DNA of 64,000 bases from CAYSRJ01 sp964525675 (GCA_964525675.1 CAZGJW010000002.1:1-64000); one strand, 5' to 3'. Shown: positions 8,871 through 17,646, numbered from the stretch's first letter. The notes: generated by a model not told the origin, from the letters alone. Translations and numbers: made by a program.

Positions 8871-10233
8871 CCTGCGTCTTGCGGCACTATTCTCCGGAAT
8901 TGTGGTTGCCTGCTCCTTCTTCCTCTACGGATTTACATACTTTCTTATCTACTCCTCACTCGTACATGACGACAATGAAAATGCGCGGCTCAAACTTCTT
9001 GAGTATAGCGCCTACTACCGGAGCGGCGGTGTCGATCTGTTGAGAAGAGAGATAACGCTTGAGAAGTTTTTCGGCGAGAAGAAGCTCTTTTTCCTCAGGG
9101 TTGCGGATATATGGAACAACTCACTCATACTTCTCATCCCCGAAAGATGGCGGCGGTATACTATTGAGAAGCTCAGGGAGGTCGATACTGGAAAGAACCG
9201 GAGCATCGTCCGCATGGAAGTCGGCGGTGAGAGGTATCTTCTCGAAATATCATCACTCAGGCTTCCGGACGGTAATATCCTTCAGATCGGCACCGATATC
9301 GAGGACAGGGAACTGGTACTGAAGCACTTTCGCGATATTTCAGTTCTCGTAATAGTTCCTCTCATACTGCTGAGCTTTTTGGGCGGTTCCATCCTTGCTG
9401 CGCGTGCGCTTCGCCCGATCCATGAACTCAATACAACCGTGAAAAGTATTATCGACACTGGCAGAATCGAGGCGCGGATTTCAGAGATGGTCGCACGAGA
9501 TGAGCTCGGTGATATGGTAGTGTTGTTCAACCGGATGCTGACAAGGATTGAAAAGCTCGTAAATGGTATGCGGGAGGCTCTCGACAGCGTTGCTCATGAG
9601 CTCAAAACACCGATGACGCGGCTCAGGGGGGTGGCGGAAAGTGCTCTTCGTGAAGGAAAGACGAAGCAGGAATGCAAAGAGGCGCTTGCGGACTGCATGG
9701 AAGAATCGGAGTATATCCTTACCATGCTGAATACGCTCATGGATATATCGGAAGCCGAAACCGGGTCAATCAAGCTCAACATCGAACAAGTCGATATTTC
9801 ACCGGTTATCGAGGATATGGTGGAGCTCTACCGGTATGTTGCAGATGAGAAGGGAGTTTCGGTAACCGCTTCGGTTCAACCGGGGCTTGTCATTCCTGTC
9901 GATCTGAGCCGTATCAGGCAGGTTCTTGCCAACCTTCTGGACAATGCGGTGAAGTATACGCAGACGGGCGGCAGTACGCATATTGAAGCTGGAGTCGATC
10001 GCGATGCTGTGGTTATATCGGTTCGGGATACCGGGAAAGGTATTTCATATGATGAGATTGACCGTATATGGGAACGGCTGTACCGCGGGGAAAGTGCCGG
10101 GGTACAGCCTGGACTTGGCCTCGGATTGAGCTTTGTAAAGGCGATTGTCGAGGCCCATAACGGGAGTGTGCGTGTTTCAAGCGAGCCGGGGCAGGGCTCT
10201 GTTTTTTACGTGCATCTCCCGCTTGAGGGATAA
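8833..10233 (+). CDS. Sensor histidine kinase
   Basis: A 466-residue membrane kinase. A transmembrane segment at about residues 18-40, a periplasmic region of about 130 residues, a second segment at about 170-192, then a HAMP linker (ALRPIHELNTTVKSI). The H-box is SVAHELKTPMTRLRG with the phosphorylated His, followed by the N-box (LANLLDNAVKYT), G1 (VRDTGKGIS) and G2 (GLGLGLSFVKAI) of the ATPase domain. All motifs are intact. It overlaps the response regulator gene and forms its cognate pair. The periplasmic domain has no recognisable ligand fold. Repeat copy A lies 58 bp after the stop. Confidence 0.9.
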   Translation: MFSKLLKRITKINLRLAALFSGIVVACSFFLYGFTYFLIYSSLVHDDNENARLKLLEYSAYYRSGGVDLLRREITLEKFFGEKKLFFLRVADIWNNSLILLIPERWRRYTIEKLREVDTGKNRSIVRMEVGGERYLLEISSLRLPDGNILQIGTDIEDRELVLKHFRDISVLVIVPLILLSFLGGSILAARALRPIHELNTTVKSIIDTGRIEARISEMVARDELGDMVVLFNRMLTRIEKLVNGMREALDSVAHELKTPMTRLRGVAESALREGKTKQECKEALADCMEESEYILTMLNTLMDISEAETGSIKLNIEQVDISPVIEDMVELYRYVADEKGVSVTASVQPGLVIPVDLSRIRQVLANLLDNAVKYTQTGGSTHIEAGVDRDAVVISVRDTGKGISYDEIDRIWERLYRGESAGVQPGLGLGLSFVKAIVEAHNGSVRVSSEPGQGSVFYVHLPLEG

Positions 10234-10291
10234 TCTTGCTTGAGGGATAACTGGCAGAATAGAGAGCGTTTCCCGGTAATTTGTTGACTTT

Positions 10292-10448
10292 TATGGTTTT
10301 ATCCATTAGAATTCTGGCATTTTGTACCAGAATTTCGAATACAAATGACTATATTATACTACATTGCCGTAATATTACATACTTTAGGTAAAAACCATTA
10401 GGTAAGTGATAATTTTCAACTTCTAAGATTGGCAAGTTTACTTACCTA
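10292..10448 (-). repeat. TA-flanked structured repeat, copy A (subfamily 1)
   Basis: Read on the minus strand, it starts TA-GGTAAGTAAACTTG, pairs GGTAAGT with ACTTACC, continues CTAATGGTTTTTACC, has a second hairpin AATTCTGG/CCAGAATT around TACAAAATG, and ends ATGGATAAAACCA-TA. Copies at 25846, 42654 and 59094 share this plan; copy C is the closest. It sits between the kinase gene and the flavoprotein gene at 10500. No ORF. Confidence 0.85.
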
Positions 10449-10499
10449 TGTTTCTGAAAGTATACTTAAAACGAAACCGAATACTACAGGGGAGAGCGT

Positions 10500-11513
10500 A
10501 TGGCATCGTTAAAAACATCGTATATGGGAATGGAGTTGAAAAACCCGGTTATTGCGGGTGCTAGCAGTATGACCATGAATCTTGGCAGTATCAAAAAAAT
10601 AGAGGAGGCGGGGGCAGGAGCCCTTGTGATCGCTTCTCTTTTCGAGGAGCAGATACAGCTCGAACAGATGAAGCTTGAGGAGGAGCTCGAGAAGATCAAG
10701 TACAGAAATCCGGAGATGATTGAAATATTTCCCGACCTCGAGCACGCAGGGCCGCAGGAGCATCTATTGTGGGTCAGAAAGGCGAAGGAGAGCGTCGCAA
10801 TTCCGGTCATTGCGAGTCTCAATGCGGTAAACCGTGAAACATGGGTCGAGTACGCCGCGCTGCTCGAGCAGACGGGTGTGGACGGTCTCGAGCTCAATTT
10901 CTTCGCAACACAGAGTGAGTTCGACAGGGCAGGGGTGGAGATAGAGGATGAACAGGTTGCCATCCTGAAAGAGATAAAGAAAAAGGTCAAAGTTCCAATT
11001 AGCGTGAAACTGAGTATTTACTATTCGAACCCCCTCCACATTATTAAAAAGCTCGACGAGGCAGGTGTAAACGGTTTCGTTCTCTTTAACAGGTTTTTTC
11101 AGCCCGATATCAATATCGATGAAGAAAAAAACATCTCCCCATTTAATTTCAGCCATGAAACGGACTACCGCCTGCCGCTCCGCTACACAGGGATCCTGTT
11201 CGGAAATATCGAGGCCAGCATCTGCAGCAGCAGGGGGATACTGCACGGCAGGGAAGTAATAAAGATGATTCTTGCAGGCGCGGACTGCATACAGTGCGTA
11301 AGCACGCTGTTTATAAACAAGGTCGATTATATAAAGAGCATGCTTTCGGATATCGAGAAATGGATGGACAAGAAGGGATATGTCGACCTTGCGAGTTTCA
11401 GAGGCAAAATGAGCAGGAAGAACAGCAGCGACCCGTGGACCTACACACGCGCCCAATACGTGAAGCTGCTCGTAAAGCCGGAGCAGTTCCTCAGGGATGT
11501 GAAAACTGAATAG
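10500..11513 (+). CDS. Dihydroorotate-dehydrogenase-like flavoprotein
   Basis: A 337-residue TIM-barrel protein. SLKTSYMGMELKNPVIAGA is the family opening, and VDGLELNFFATQ, VPISVKLSIYY and GFVLFNRFF supply the FMN-pocket strands; RGILHGREVIKMILAGADCI is the phosphate-binding end. It belongs to the group of DHOD-like proteins of about 335 residues related to the dihydropyrimidine dehydrogenase barrel, and no pyrimidine genes are near, so a role in UMP synthesis is not implied. ATG 10500 follows GGGGAGAG. A damaged partial copy lies at 16677-17010. Confidence 0.75.
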   Translation: MASLKTSYMGMELKNPVIAGASSMTMNLGSIKKIEEAGAGALVIASLFEEQIQLEQMKLEEELEKIKYRNPEMIEIFPDLEHAGPQEHLLWVRKAKESVAIPVIASLNAVNRETWVEYAALLEQTGVDGLELNFFATQSEFDRAGVEIEDEQVAILKEIKKKVKVPISVKLSIYYSNPLHIIKKLDEAGVNGFVLFNRFFQPDINIDEEKNISPFNFSHETDYRLPLRYTGILFGNIEASICSSRGILHGREVIKMILAGADCIQCVSTLFINKVDYIKSMLSDIEKWMDKKGYVDLASFRGKMSRKNSSDPWTYTRAQYVKLLVKPEQFLRDVKTE

Positions 11514-11586
11514 AGTGACGGATATGTTTTTCATTATTGAAAACAAAGCTTCTGGGTAAAAATATCCTTTTTAATAAAAAAATCTC

Positions 11587-11614
11587 TTGACAGTACCGTA
11601 CGGGAATATATAAT
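11587..11614 (+). promoter_or_regulatory. Strong sigma70-type promoter for the sugar operon
   Basis: TTGACA (11587-11592), a 16-bp spacer and a consensus TATAAT (11609-11614). The leader from about 11621 to the binding-protein ATG at 11958 is over 330 nt and contains a short ORF and tandem palindromes. Confidence 0.65.
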
Positions 11615-11650
11615 AAATTGCGAATTGTAGTATTTTTACAGGAGGGAAGT

Positions 11651-11698
11651 ATGTATTATCTATTTGGCTTTACTCTTGATATTGTGGGAATGAAATAG
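11651..11698 (+). CDS. Short leader ORF (15 codons)
   Basis: A near-ideal AGGAGGG (11640-11646) precedes ATG 11651, which opens MYYLFGFTLDIVGMK and stops at TAG 11696. It is the first ORF after the strong promoter and lies 260 bp ahead of the binding-protein gene. It could be a translated leader peptide with a regulatory role, or the stub of a deleted gene. No similarity is recognised. The ribosome binding site is the only firm evidence. Confidence 0.4.
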   Translation: MYYLFGFTLDIVGMK

Positions 11699-11897
11699 CC
11701 ATACAACAGCAAGATCAAACTTCAGGCGCGTACAAACATCCATTTGTAGCTCACACTTGATATTTTAAAGCAACCGTTTCAAATTCCGAATGATAAGGGA
11801 ACAGGTTTTTTTTGAATAACGCTACTTATATGACTAGTAATAAAAATAAATTTTATTTTCTTTAATAAAATAAAAAAAAATTAAACATGTTTTCAGC

Positions 11898-11921
11898 GGT
11901 TGTTCAACCGGTTGTTCAACC
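11898..11921. promoter_or_regulatory. Tandem palindromic operators
   Basis: GGTTGTTCAACC occurs twice with no gap (11898-11909, 11910-11921). Each unit is an inverted repeat GGTTG-TT-CAACC. The pair lies 37 bp before the binding-protein ATG, in an otherwise AT-rich leader, and probably binds a regulator of the sugar operon; none is encoded next to it. Confidence 0.5.
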
Positions 11922-11957
11922 ATAATCACAAATTTTTTAATTTTAAGGAGGGAAAGA

Positions 11958-13154
11958 ATGTCTAGGAAAATGAAACTGCTCACCATTGTTACAGCGGTTG
12001 TTATTGTGCTTGGTTGTTTTGCTGTGTATCAACAGCAGGATAGTCTGACGCTGGCTGCAGCAAAAAAGGGACCGAAGAAGATCACCATTGGATGGACTCC
12101 CCCGGATATAACGGGAGTGTTTAAGACAGCAACAGACTATTTCGAGAAAGCGGCTGAGGATGCAGTTCGCCACGGCATTGATGTGGAGGTGATATCTCAA
12201 TCACCCGCCACACATGTAGCATTTGCCGATCAGGTTGCGATTATTGAAGATTACGTCCAGAGGAAGGTGGATGTGATCGCAATATCTCCTATTGAAGTCG
12301 AGGTGATAAAACCTGCAGTAAAGAAGGCCAATGAGGCGGGTATCCCCGTTATTATCGTCAATCTGCTTGAGCCGATACCAGGTGTTAAGGTTGCATCCTA
12401 CATCGGCTTTGATAATACGGATGCCGGAAGGATCTCCGCGTATGCTCTTCTTGACTATTTCGGTGGACCTGGTGTTCTGGGAAAGGGAAAGAAAGTTGAT
12501 GTTGACCGCAACACCTACCTTGACCTTGCGTGGTGGAAGGACCTCTACAAGGATGTTGATCCGAATACGGCAGATATCAAGGCGCGTGTTGCCATTATCG
12601 AGGGTATTGCAGGTGGATTTTTCTCAACTGCGCGTTTGAACGGATTCCATGAAGTGGTTGATCCCTTCCCGGGTATAACAATAGTGGGAACGCTGCCTGC
12701 AGACTGGAACAGGGAAAAGGGCATTAAAGCTGCTGAGGATTTTCTCACTTCAAATCCTTCAGGAACACTCGATGCAATCTGGGCCGCATCAAACGAAGTG
12801 GGACTTGGTGCAATGCTGGCATGTGAATCTGCTGGAAGGCTAGAAAAGGCCGGAGAGGGTGATATCGGCGATCATTATGTTGCTATATTTACAAACGATG
12901 TGACACCTGAATCAGCAGACCGTGTTGCCGAGGGAAAAATGGTCGCGGAGACTCACCACGGCTTTCCTGAATGGGGATGGTACGGGACTGAATTCGCCGT
13001 GACACTTGCGATGGGCGGAAAGGTACCATATATCTTTGATATACGGCCGCGGACAATGTACAAAGAAAATGCGCGTTTGTTCTATCCCACCCCTGCTCTT
13101 GATCCGATCGACTGGGAGACAATAAAAAAAGGAGGCTCTCCCAGGGTTAAGTAA
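11958..13154 (+). CDS. Sugar ABC transporter substrate-binding protein (RbsB type)
   Basis: A 398-residue exported protein. Residues 5-35 form a signal sequence (KLLTIVTAVVIVLGCFAVY); the mature part opens KITIGWTPPDITGVFKTA and has the periplasmic-binding-protein-I layout, with VDVIAISPIEVEVIKPAV, GIPVIIVNLL and SYIGFDNTDAGRISAYAL, all typical of the RbsB/peripla_BP_4 group. AAGGAGGG lies just before the ATG. It is first in an operon with an SDR dehydrogenase, an RbsA-type ATPase and an RbsC-type permease; a hairpin after the stop would give it higher expression than the rest. A sugar or polyol ligand is likely, identity unknown. Confidence 0.88.
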   Translation: MSRKMKLLTIVTAVVIVLGCFAVYQQQDSLTLAAAKKGPKKITIGWTPPDITGVFKTATDYFEKAAEDAVRHGIDVEVISQSPATHVAFADQVAIIEDYVQRKVDVIAISPIEVEVIKPAVKKANEAGIPVIIVNLLEPIPGVKVASYIGFDNTDAGRISAYALLDYFGGPGVLGKGKKVDVDRNTYLDLAWWKDLYKDVDPNTADIKARVAIIEGIAGGFFSTARLNGFHEVVDPFPGITIVGTLPADWNREKGIKAAEDFLTSNPSGTLDAIWAASNEVGLGAMLACESAGRLEKAGEGDIGDHYVAIFTNDVTPESADRVAEGKMVAETHHGFPEWGWYGTEFAVTLAMGGKVPYIFDIRPRTMYKENARLFYPTPALDPIDWETIKKGGSPRVK

Positions 13155-13164
13155 TGGGAATCAG

Positions 13165-13210
13165 GAGGGAATAGGTGCTGAAAATTGCACCTTTTCCCTC
13201 TCATTTTTTT
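13165..13210 (+). terminator. Intrinsic terminator or attenuator after binding-protein gene
   Basis: GAGGGAA (13165-13171) plus AGGTGC pair with GCACCT plus TTCCCTC (ending 13200), giving a long GC-rich stem with one T-T mismatch and an 8-nt loop, followed by a seven-T run. As the next gene starts 20 bp later in the same direction, it probably works as a partial terminator lowering expression of the downstream genes. Confidence 0.7.
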
Positions 13211-13229
13211 ATAAAAAGGGACTGGAGTA

Positions 13230-13991
13230 ATGAAACTGGCGAATAAAGTGGCCGTCATTACAGGTGCAGGTTCAGGTATCGGACAAACAACCGCGTTATT
13301 ATTTGCAAAAGAGGGAGCAAAGGTGGTGGTTGCTGACCTTAATGTAAATGGAGGGACTAAAACTGTAGACTTGATAAAGAAGGCTGAAGGCAACGCCGCT
13401 CTTATATTGACTGATGTTTCCGATGTATCCAGTGTGAAGAAGATGGTAAAGAGCACTGTTGACATGCACGGAGGTCTCGATATACTTATAAATGTCGCAG
13501 GTGTATTTGCTGAGGGAGATGTGGTAAGCACATCGGAGGATGACTGGGACCGCGTGCTTGGCGTAAATCTCTCAGGCATATATCTGTGCATGAAATACTG
13601 TATACCGGTAATGATGAAAAACGGTGGGGGAGTTATTGTTAACGTTGCCTCTGAAGCGGGTCTTGTGGCAATAGCCAATCAGGTCGCATATAATGTATCA
13701 AAAAGCGGTGTCATTGCTCTGACAAGAAGTGCGGCGATTGATTTTGTTGATAAAAATATTCGGGTAAATTGCATCTGTCCGGGAAGGGTTTTGACCCCGC
13801 TTGTGAAAAAGGTTATTAATGAATCAAAAAACCCGGATAGTACAAGGCGCCTCCTTTCTGAAGACCGTCCGTTAAAGAGAATGGGAAAACCGGAAGAGAT
13901 TGCAGCAGGAATACTGTTTTTAGCATCCGATGAGGTGAAGTATGCAGTCGGGACGGTTCTTACAATAGATGGAGGTTATACGGTTCGCTAA
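13230..13991 (+). CDS. SDR-family oxidoreductase
   Basis: A 253-residue classical short-chain dehydrogenase. The nucleotide-binding motif is ITGAGSGIGQTTA; the acidic residue in VVADLN suggests NAD(H). The NVAG motif, catalytic Ser in VNVASEAG, and Y-x-x-x-K in YNVSKSG are all present, and LTIDGGYTVR is the usual C-terminus. Its place between the binding protein and ATPase of the sugar importer suggests it oxidises the imported polyol or sugar; this is inferred from context. It is 26 bp before the ATPase gene. It is a paralogue of the disrupted SDR gene at 25454. Confidence 0.9.
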   Translation: MKLANKVAVITGAGSGIGQTTALLFAKEGAKVVVADLNVNGGTKTVDLIKKAEGNAALILTDVSDVSSVKKMVKSTVDMHGGLDILINVAGVFAEGDVVSTSEDDWDRVLGVNLSGIYLCMKYCIPVMMKNGGGVIVNVASEAGLVAIANQVAYNVSKSGVIALTRSAAIDFVDKNIRVNCICPGRVLTPLVKKVINESKNPDSTRRLLSEDRPLKRMGKPEEIAAGILFLASDEVKYAVGTVLTIDGGYTVR

Positions 13992-14017
13992 GACTTGCAT
14001 GCAGAGGAAAAAAGTAC

Positions 14018-15523
14018 ATGGGAGATACGTCATTCCTGTTAAGGGCAGTAGAGATTTATAAGAGATTCCCGGGTGTTGTTGCTCTCGACAGGGTCGATTT
14101 CGATCTGAAGCGAGGTGAGGTGCATGTCTTGCTCGGTGAGAATGGTGCCGGGAAATCAACCCTCATGAAGATTTTCAGCGGCACCCTGCTAAAAGATGGC
14201 GGTCGATTGTACATTCAGGATCAGGAAGTTGAAATTGAAAGCCCGTATCACGCGCGGGATCTGGGAATCGGCATGGTGTATCAGGAACTAAGCCTTATTT
14301 CCAGCCTCAGTGTTGCTGAAAACATGTATCTGGGTAGACTTCCGAAAAGGGTAACAGGTACAGTCAACTGGCCGAAGCTCTACAACGAAGCTCGTAATCT
14401 TTTTAAAGATTTTAATGTTGATATCAATCCGAGACAGAAGGTCGGTACTCTTGGAATGGCAGAACGACAGCTTGTTGAAATTGCCAAGACGCTCTCGATG
14501 AACATACAAATACTGCTGCTCGATGAACCGACCTCGGCATTATCGGAGGATGAACGAGAAAGGTTATTCGATATTATACGGCAGCTTCAGCAAAAGGGTG
14601 TTGGTATCGTTTATGTGTCTCATCGTCTCGACGAGGTGCCGAAGATTGGTGACAGGATTACGGTGCTCAGAGATGGAAAAAAAATAGGTACGCTTCCAGT
14701 GATCGATACTGATGAAAACACTCTTATCACGATGATGGTTGGGCGGAAGCTAAAAGAAAAATTTCCAAAAGAAAAGGTAGAAATTGGCCGCGAGATTTTA
14801 GGAATTCATAACTTAACAGTTAAGGGCAAGATCAAAAATATCACCCTCAATCTCAACGAAGGTGAAATCTTGGGTATTTCCGGCCTGATGGGTGCAGGGC
14901 GAACTGAGTTTGCACGGGCGCTATTTGGTATTGATCGTATCGACAGCGGGCAGATTTTCATTGATGGAAAACCGGTAAACATTTCATCTCCATGGGATGC
15001 AATAGCGCTGGGACTCGGCTACCTTACGGAGGACAGAAAAGACGGGCTGGTTCTCCGGTTACCAGTTTCTGCCAATATCACTCTTGCAAGTTTGAAGCAT
15101 GTGCGTAATTTCGCATTCCTCCGCCATCGTACTGAAAGGAGTTTAGCAGATAAATATATAAATGAGCTCAGCATACATACGTCCGACCTCAATCAGCAGG
15201 CTGAATTTCTCAGCGGTGGTAACCAGCAAAAAGTTGCTCTCGCAAAATGGATGTGCAGTCACTCCAGGATTATGATTTTCGATGAACCGACGCGGGGCAT
15301 TGATGTCGGTTCAAAGACAGAAGTCTTTAAATTAATGAACAATCTTGTTAAAAGAAAAGTAGGGATTATTATGATCTCATCGGAGCTCCCTGAAATAATG
15401 GCTATTGCAGATAGAATTATTGTCATGTGCCGCGGTTCTATTTCTGCTGAATTTGAAAGTGGTCAGGCCACACAGGAAGATATACTGCGTTATGCCGTAA
15501 TCGGAGGGGATCGAGATGAGTGA
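14018..15523 (+). CDS. Sugar ABC transporter ATP-binding protein (RbsA/MglA type)
   Basis: A 501-residue protein with two ABC domains. The first has Walker A GENGAGKST, a signature region (LGMAERQLVEIAKTL) and Walker B LLLDEPTSAL; the second has the altered Walker A GLMGAGRTE typical of this family, signature LSGGNQQKVALAKW and IFDEPTRGIDVG. This two-domain form with a degenerate second P-loop is standard for RbsA/MglA/XylG. It powers import through the RbsC-type permease, with which it overlaps by 8 bp. The start ATG 14018 has an AGAGG site 12 bases upstream. Confidence 0.93.
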   Translation: MGDTSFLLRAVEIYKRFPGVVALDRVDFDLKRGEVHVLLGENGAGKSTLMKIFSGTLLKDGGRLYIQDQEVEIESPYHARDLGIGMVYQELSLISSLSVAENMYLGRLPKRVTGTVNWPKLYNEARNLFKDFNVDINPRQKVGTLGMAERQLVEIAKTLSMNIQILLLDEPTSALSEDERERLFDIIRQLQQKGVGIVYVSHRLDEVPKIGDRITVLRDGKKIGTLPVIDTDENTLITMMVGRKLKEKFPKEKVEIGREILGIHNLTVKGKIKNITLNLNEGEILGISGLMGAGRTEFARALFGIDRIDSGQIFIDGKPVNISSPWDAIALGLGYLTEDRKDGLVLRLPVSANITLASLKHVRNFAFLRHRTERSLADKYINELSIHTSDLNQQAEFLSGGNQQKVALAKWMCSHSRIMIFDEPTRGIDVGSKTEVFKLMNNLVKRKVGIIMISSELPEIMAIADRIIVMCRGSISAEFESGQATQEDILRYAVIGGDRDE

Positions 15524-16601
15524 ATCACCGTTGAAAAATGCCGGGAATGAGAATGAGAGAACTCCGTTACTCATGTGGATCGAAAAAGGCCTCGGGTTAC
15601 GAAGAATCGGATGGGCAACATTACTGCGCGGTGGCCCGATAATCGCACTTCTGCTTCTTGTCCTGTATTTTTCGCTGGCTTCTCCTCATTTCTTCACAGT
15701 AGATAATTTAAAGAACATAGGTGAACAGAACGCCTATCTCATTATTCTTGCCGTGGGTCAAACGATGGTAATTATCGGCGCAGGAATTGACTTATCCGTT
15801 GGCGCGTTGATGGCGGTGTCCGCTTCAATTATGGCCGTGTTTGCTACACAGGAAGTAACCCTCTTTGGTATATTGGTTGGACCAATTCATGCAGCGCCGG
15901 CGATGCTGTTGGGATTTTTAGTCGGTGCCTTCGCAGGCTTTATCAACGGATTGGTTATTTCCAAAGGAAGGATCCCTGATTTTGTTGCCACTCTTGGTAT
16001 GATGGAAGCTGCTCGCGGCGCAGCCCTCCTGGTAACCGGAGGACTGCCCATTCCCTCTCATCTGACAGCAACCGAGTTAAAGGGATATCTGCCTGATGCG
16101 ATCATCTGGATGGGAGGGAAAGAAATTTTTGGGATTCCTACAGGGCCGTTGATTGCTGTTTTAGTGGTTATCATAGGTTGGTTGATTTTAACCCAGACCG
16201 TACTGGGACGATCGATATTAGCAGTGGGAGGGAACAGGGAGGCCGCAAGGGTATCGGGCCTCAAGGTTGATCGCATCAAAATCGCTACATATACTATCAT
16301 GGGTATGATGGCTGCAGTAGCTGGCATTGTATTAGCGGGGCGTATGAACTCAGCCAATGCTTTGATGGCTACCGGTGTAGAATTGAAGTGTATTGCAGCA
16401 GTGGTAATAGGCGGTTCGAACCTTTTTGGCGGGGAAGGTACCATTATTGGGAGTTTGATCGGTGCAATCATCATGGGAGTTCTGGGTAACGGCCTCAACC
16501 TGCTCAGTGTCTCAGCTTTCTGGCAGCGGGTTGTGATGGGACTCGTTATCATTGGAGTTGTGATTTTCGACCAGTGGCGCCGTCGGCGGTTCGGCGCATA
16601 A
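15516..16601 (+). CDS. Sugar ABC transporter permease (RbsC type)
   Basis: A 361-residue membrane protein with about ten hydrophobic segments. NAYLIILAVGQTMVIIGAGIDLSVG is interrupted here only for length; its core GAGIDLSVGALMAVSA and the segment GRSILAVGGNREAARVSG are hallmark motifs of the BPD_transp_2/RbsC family. The latter contacts the ATPase. It overlaps the ATPase gene by 8 bp and is the last intact gene of the operon; a broken copy of the flavoprotein gene follows 75 bp later. Confidence 0.93.
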   Translation: MSESPLKNAGNENERTPLLMWIEKGLGLRRIGWATLLRGGPIIALLLLVLYFSLASPHFFTVDNLKNIGEQNAYLIILAVGQTMVIIGAGIDLSVGALMAVSASIMAVFATQEVTLFGILVGPIHAAPAMLLGFLVGAFAGFINGLVISKGRIPDFVATLGMMEAARGAALLVTGGLPIPSHLTATELKGYLPDAIIWMGGKEIFGIPTGPLIAVLVVIIGWLILTQTVLGRSILAVGGNREAARVSGLKVDRIKIATYTIMGMMAAVAGIVLAGRMNSANALMATGVELKCIAAVVIGGSNLFGGEGTIIGSLIGAIIMGVLGNGLNLLSVSAFWQRVVMGLVIIGVVIFDQWRRRRFGA

Positions 16602-16676
16602 ACTGCGTGTTGTTTCTCAATTAATCCTGATAGAGTATTCCCTTCACTGTTTGTTATAAAAACTTATTGTAAATAC

Positions 16677-17010
16677 AATTAGCGTGAAACTGAGTATTTA
16701 CTATTCGAACCCTCTTCACTTTATTAAAAAGCTCGACGGTACCGGCGTAAACGGTTTCGTGCTCTTCAACCGGTTTTTTCAGCCGGATATCGATATCGAT
16801 GAAGAAAAAAATATCTTCCCATTTAATTTCAGCCATGAAACAGACTACCGCCTGCCGTTCCGCTACGCAGGGCCCCTGTTCGGAAATATCAGGGGCAGCA
16901 TCTGCAGCAGCAGGGGTATGCTGCACGGCAGGGACGCAATTAAAATGATACTCGCAGGCGCGGATTGCATACTGCAATTCTTCACGTTGCACAAAAAATT
17001 TTGCGTTTAA
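16677..17010 (+). pseudogene. Partial duplicate of the DHOD-like gene
   Basis: The nucleotide sequence closely follows 10995-11300, inside the intact gene at 10500: it begins CAATTAGCGTGAAACTGAG in both places and runs through the FMN-pocket segments (GFVLFNRFFQPDIDIDEEKN) to AGADCI. After about 16970 the similarity ends and a stop follows at 17008-17010. There is no start codon or ribosome binding site. Silent and coding differences spread along the fragment suggest it is an old duplication or a relic from a second copy, not an assembly artefact. Confidence 0.8.
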
Positions 17011-17075
17011 GAACATTCCTCCGTGCAGACAATAATTTTACAACGTCGAATTACCGTCAAACCAGCTCAATATTC

Positions 17076-17104
17076 TTGACATGAGTTCATTTTTCCTGTA
17101 CAGT
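17076..17104 (+). promoter_or_regulatory. Sigma70-type promoter ahead of the BMP-like pseudogene
   Basis: TTGACA (17076-17081), 17-bp spacer, TACAGT (17099-17104). It is followed directly by the hairpin at 17110-17140. Confidence 0.5.
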
Positions 17105-17109
17105 GGCAG

Positions 17110-17140
17110 GAAACCGGATGGGTTCTGACAGCCGGTTTTC
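17110..17140 (+). promoter_or_regulatory. Leader hairpin
   Basis: GAAACCGG (17110-17117) pairs with CCGGTTTTC (17132-17140) around a 14-nt loop, starting about 6 bp after the -10 box. A short T-rich stretch follows, so it could be a leader structure or a weak terminator. Confidence 0.3.
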
Positions 17141-17231
17141 TGTTTGAGCGGGACCATTCACCTTTACAATATGGGTATCCAGTACTTCCTGTTAAAAGTG
17201 TATTAAACATCCAATATCAGTAGGTTTTGCT

Positions 17232-17534
17232 GTGCTGAGAAGAATGAAGATTATTGCATGCGTGCTCGTTTTCTTTGGTCTGGTTTTCAATGTGTCCGCA
17301 GGCGGCAAAAAGGAAGCGGCCGAGTCAGGAGGAAAAGAAGCACCTGAAGCAAAAGTGCTCGAAGCGGCCTTTATTCTCCACAGAACCCATGATGACGGTA
17401 CATGAAATGCCATGGCATGGGAGGGTATGCAAAAGCTCAATGAAATAGGGTATGAAACAACTGTCAGTGAAAGCCTCGATGATGTGGATGTTGCGAAGCA
17501 GGGGTGCATGGACCCGGTTTTGAGCGTTATCTGA
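17232..17534 (+). pseudogene. BmpA/Med-family nucleoside-binding lipoprotein remnant
   Basis: GTG 17232 or ATG 17244 opens a signal sequence (MKIIACVLVFFGLVFNVSAGG) followed by a low-complexity Lys/Glu/Ala linker and VLEAAFILHRTHDDGT. An in-frame TGA then stands where the family has a Trp or similar residue, and the frame resumes NAMAWEGMQKLNEIGY and TTVSESLDDVDVAKQG, the family's first helix, ending at 17534. Intact relatives are about 350 residues, so over two thirds is missing. It has lost function. Intact members bind nucleosides or related ligands for an ABC importer. The promoter at 17076 seems preserved. Confidence 0.6.
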
Positions 17535-17536
17535 TG

Positions 17537-17586
17537 CGAAGATGTATCTTAATACGAAGATGTATCTTCATGCGAAGATGTACCTT
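17537..17586. repeat. Three-unit 18-bp tandem repeat
   Basis: CGAAGATGTATCTT recurs at 17537, 17555 and 17573 (the last with one change), at an exact 18-bp period. Each unit is itself partly palindromic (AAGAT/ATCTT). It lies between the BMP-like remnant and the methyltransferase gene. Confidence 0.7.
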
Positions 17587-17646
17587 CCAGTGCACCTTCT
17601 GCCTTCGTGAATCCGCTGTCTGCTCATAACGGAAGAAGCACTGTCT

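Noticed and set aside
10764..11546. 260-codon antisense frame over the DHOD-like gene
   Set aside because: Shadow of a well-supported flavoprotein gene; low-complexity composition.
17391..17410. TGA read as Trp in the BMP-like gene
   Set aside because: The gene is also truncated, and intact genes in the window use TGA as their stop codon, so recoding is not needed to explain it.
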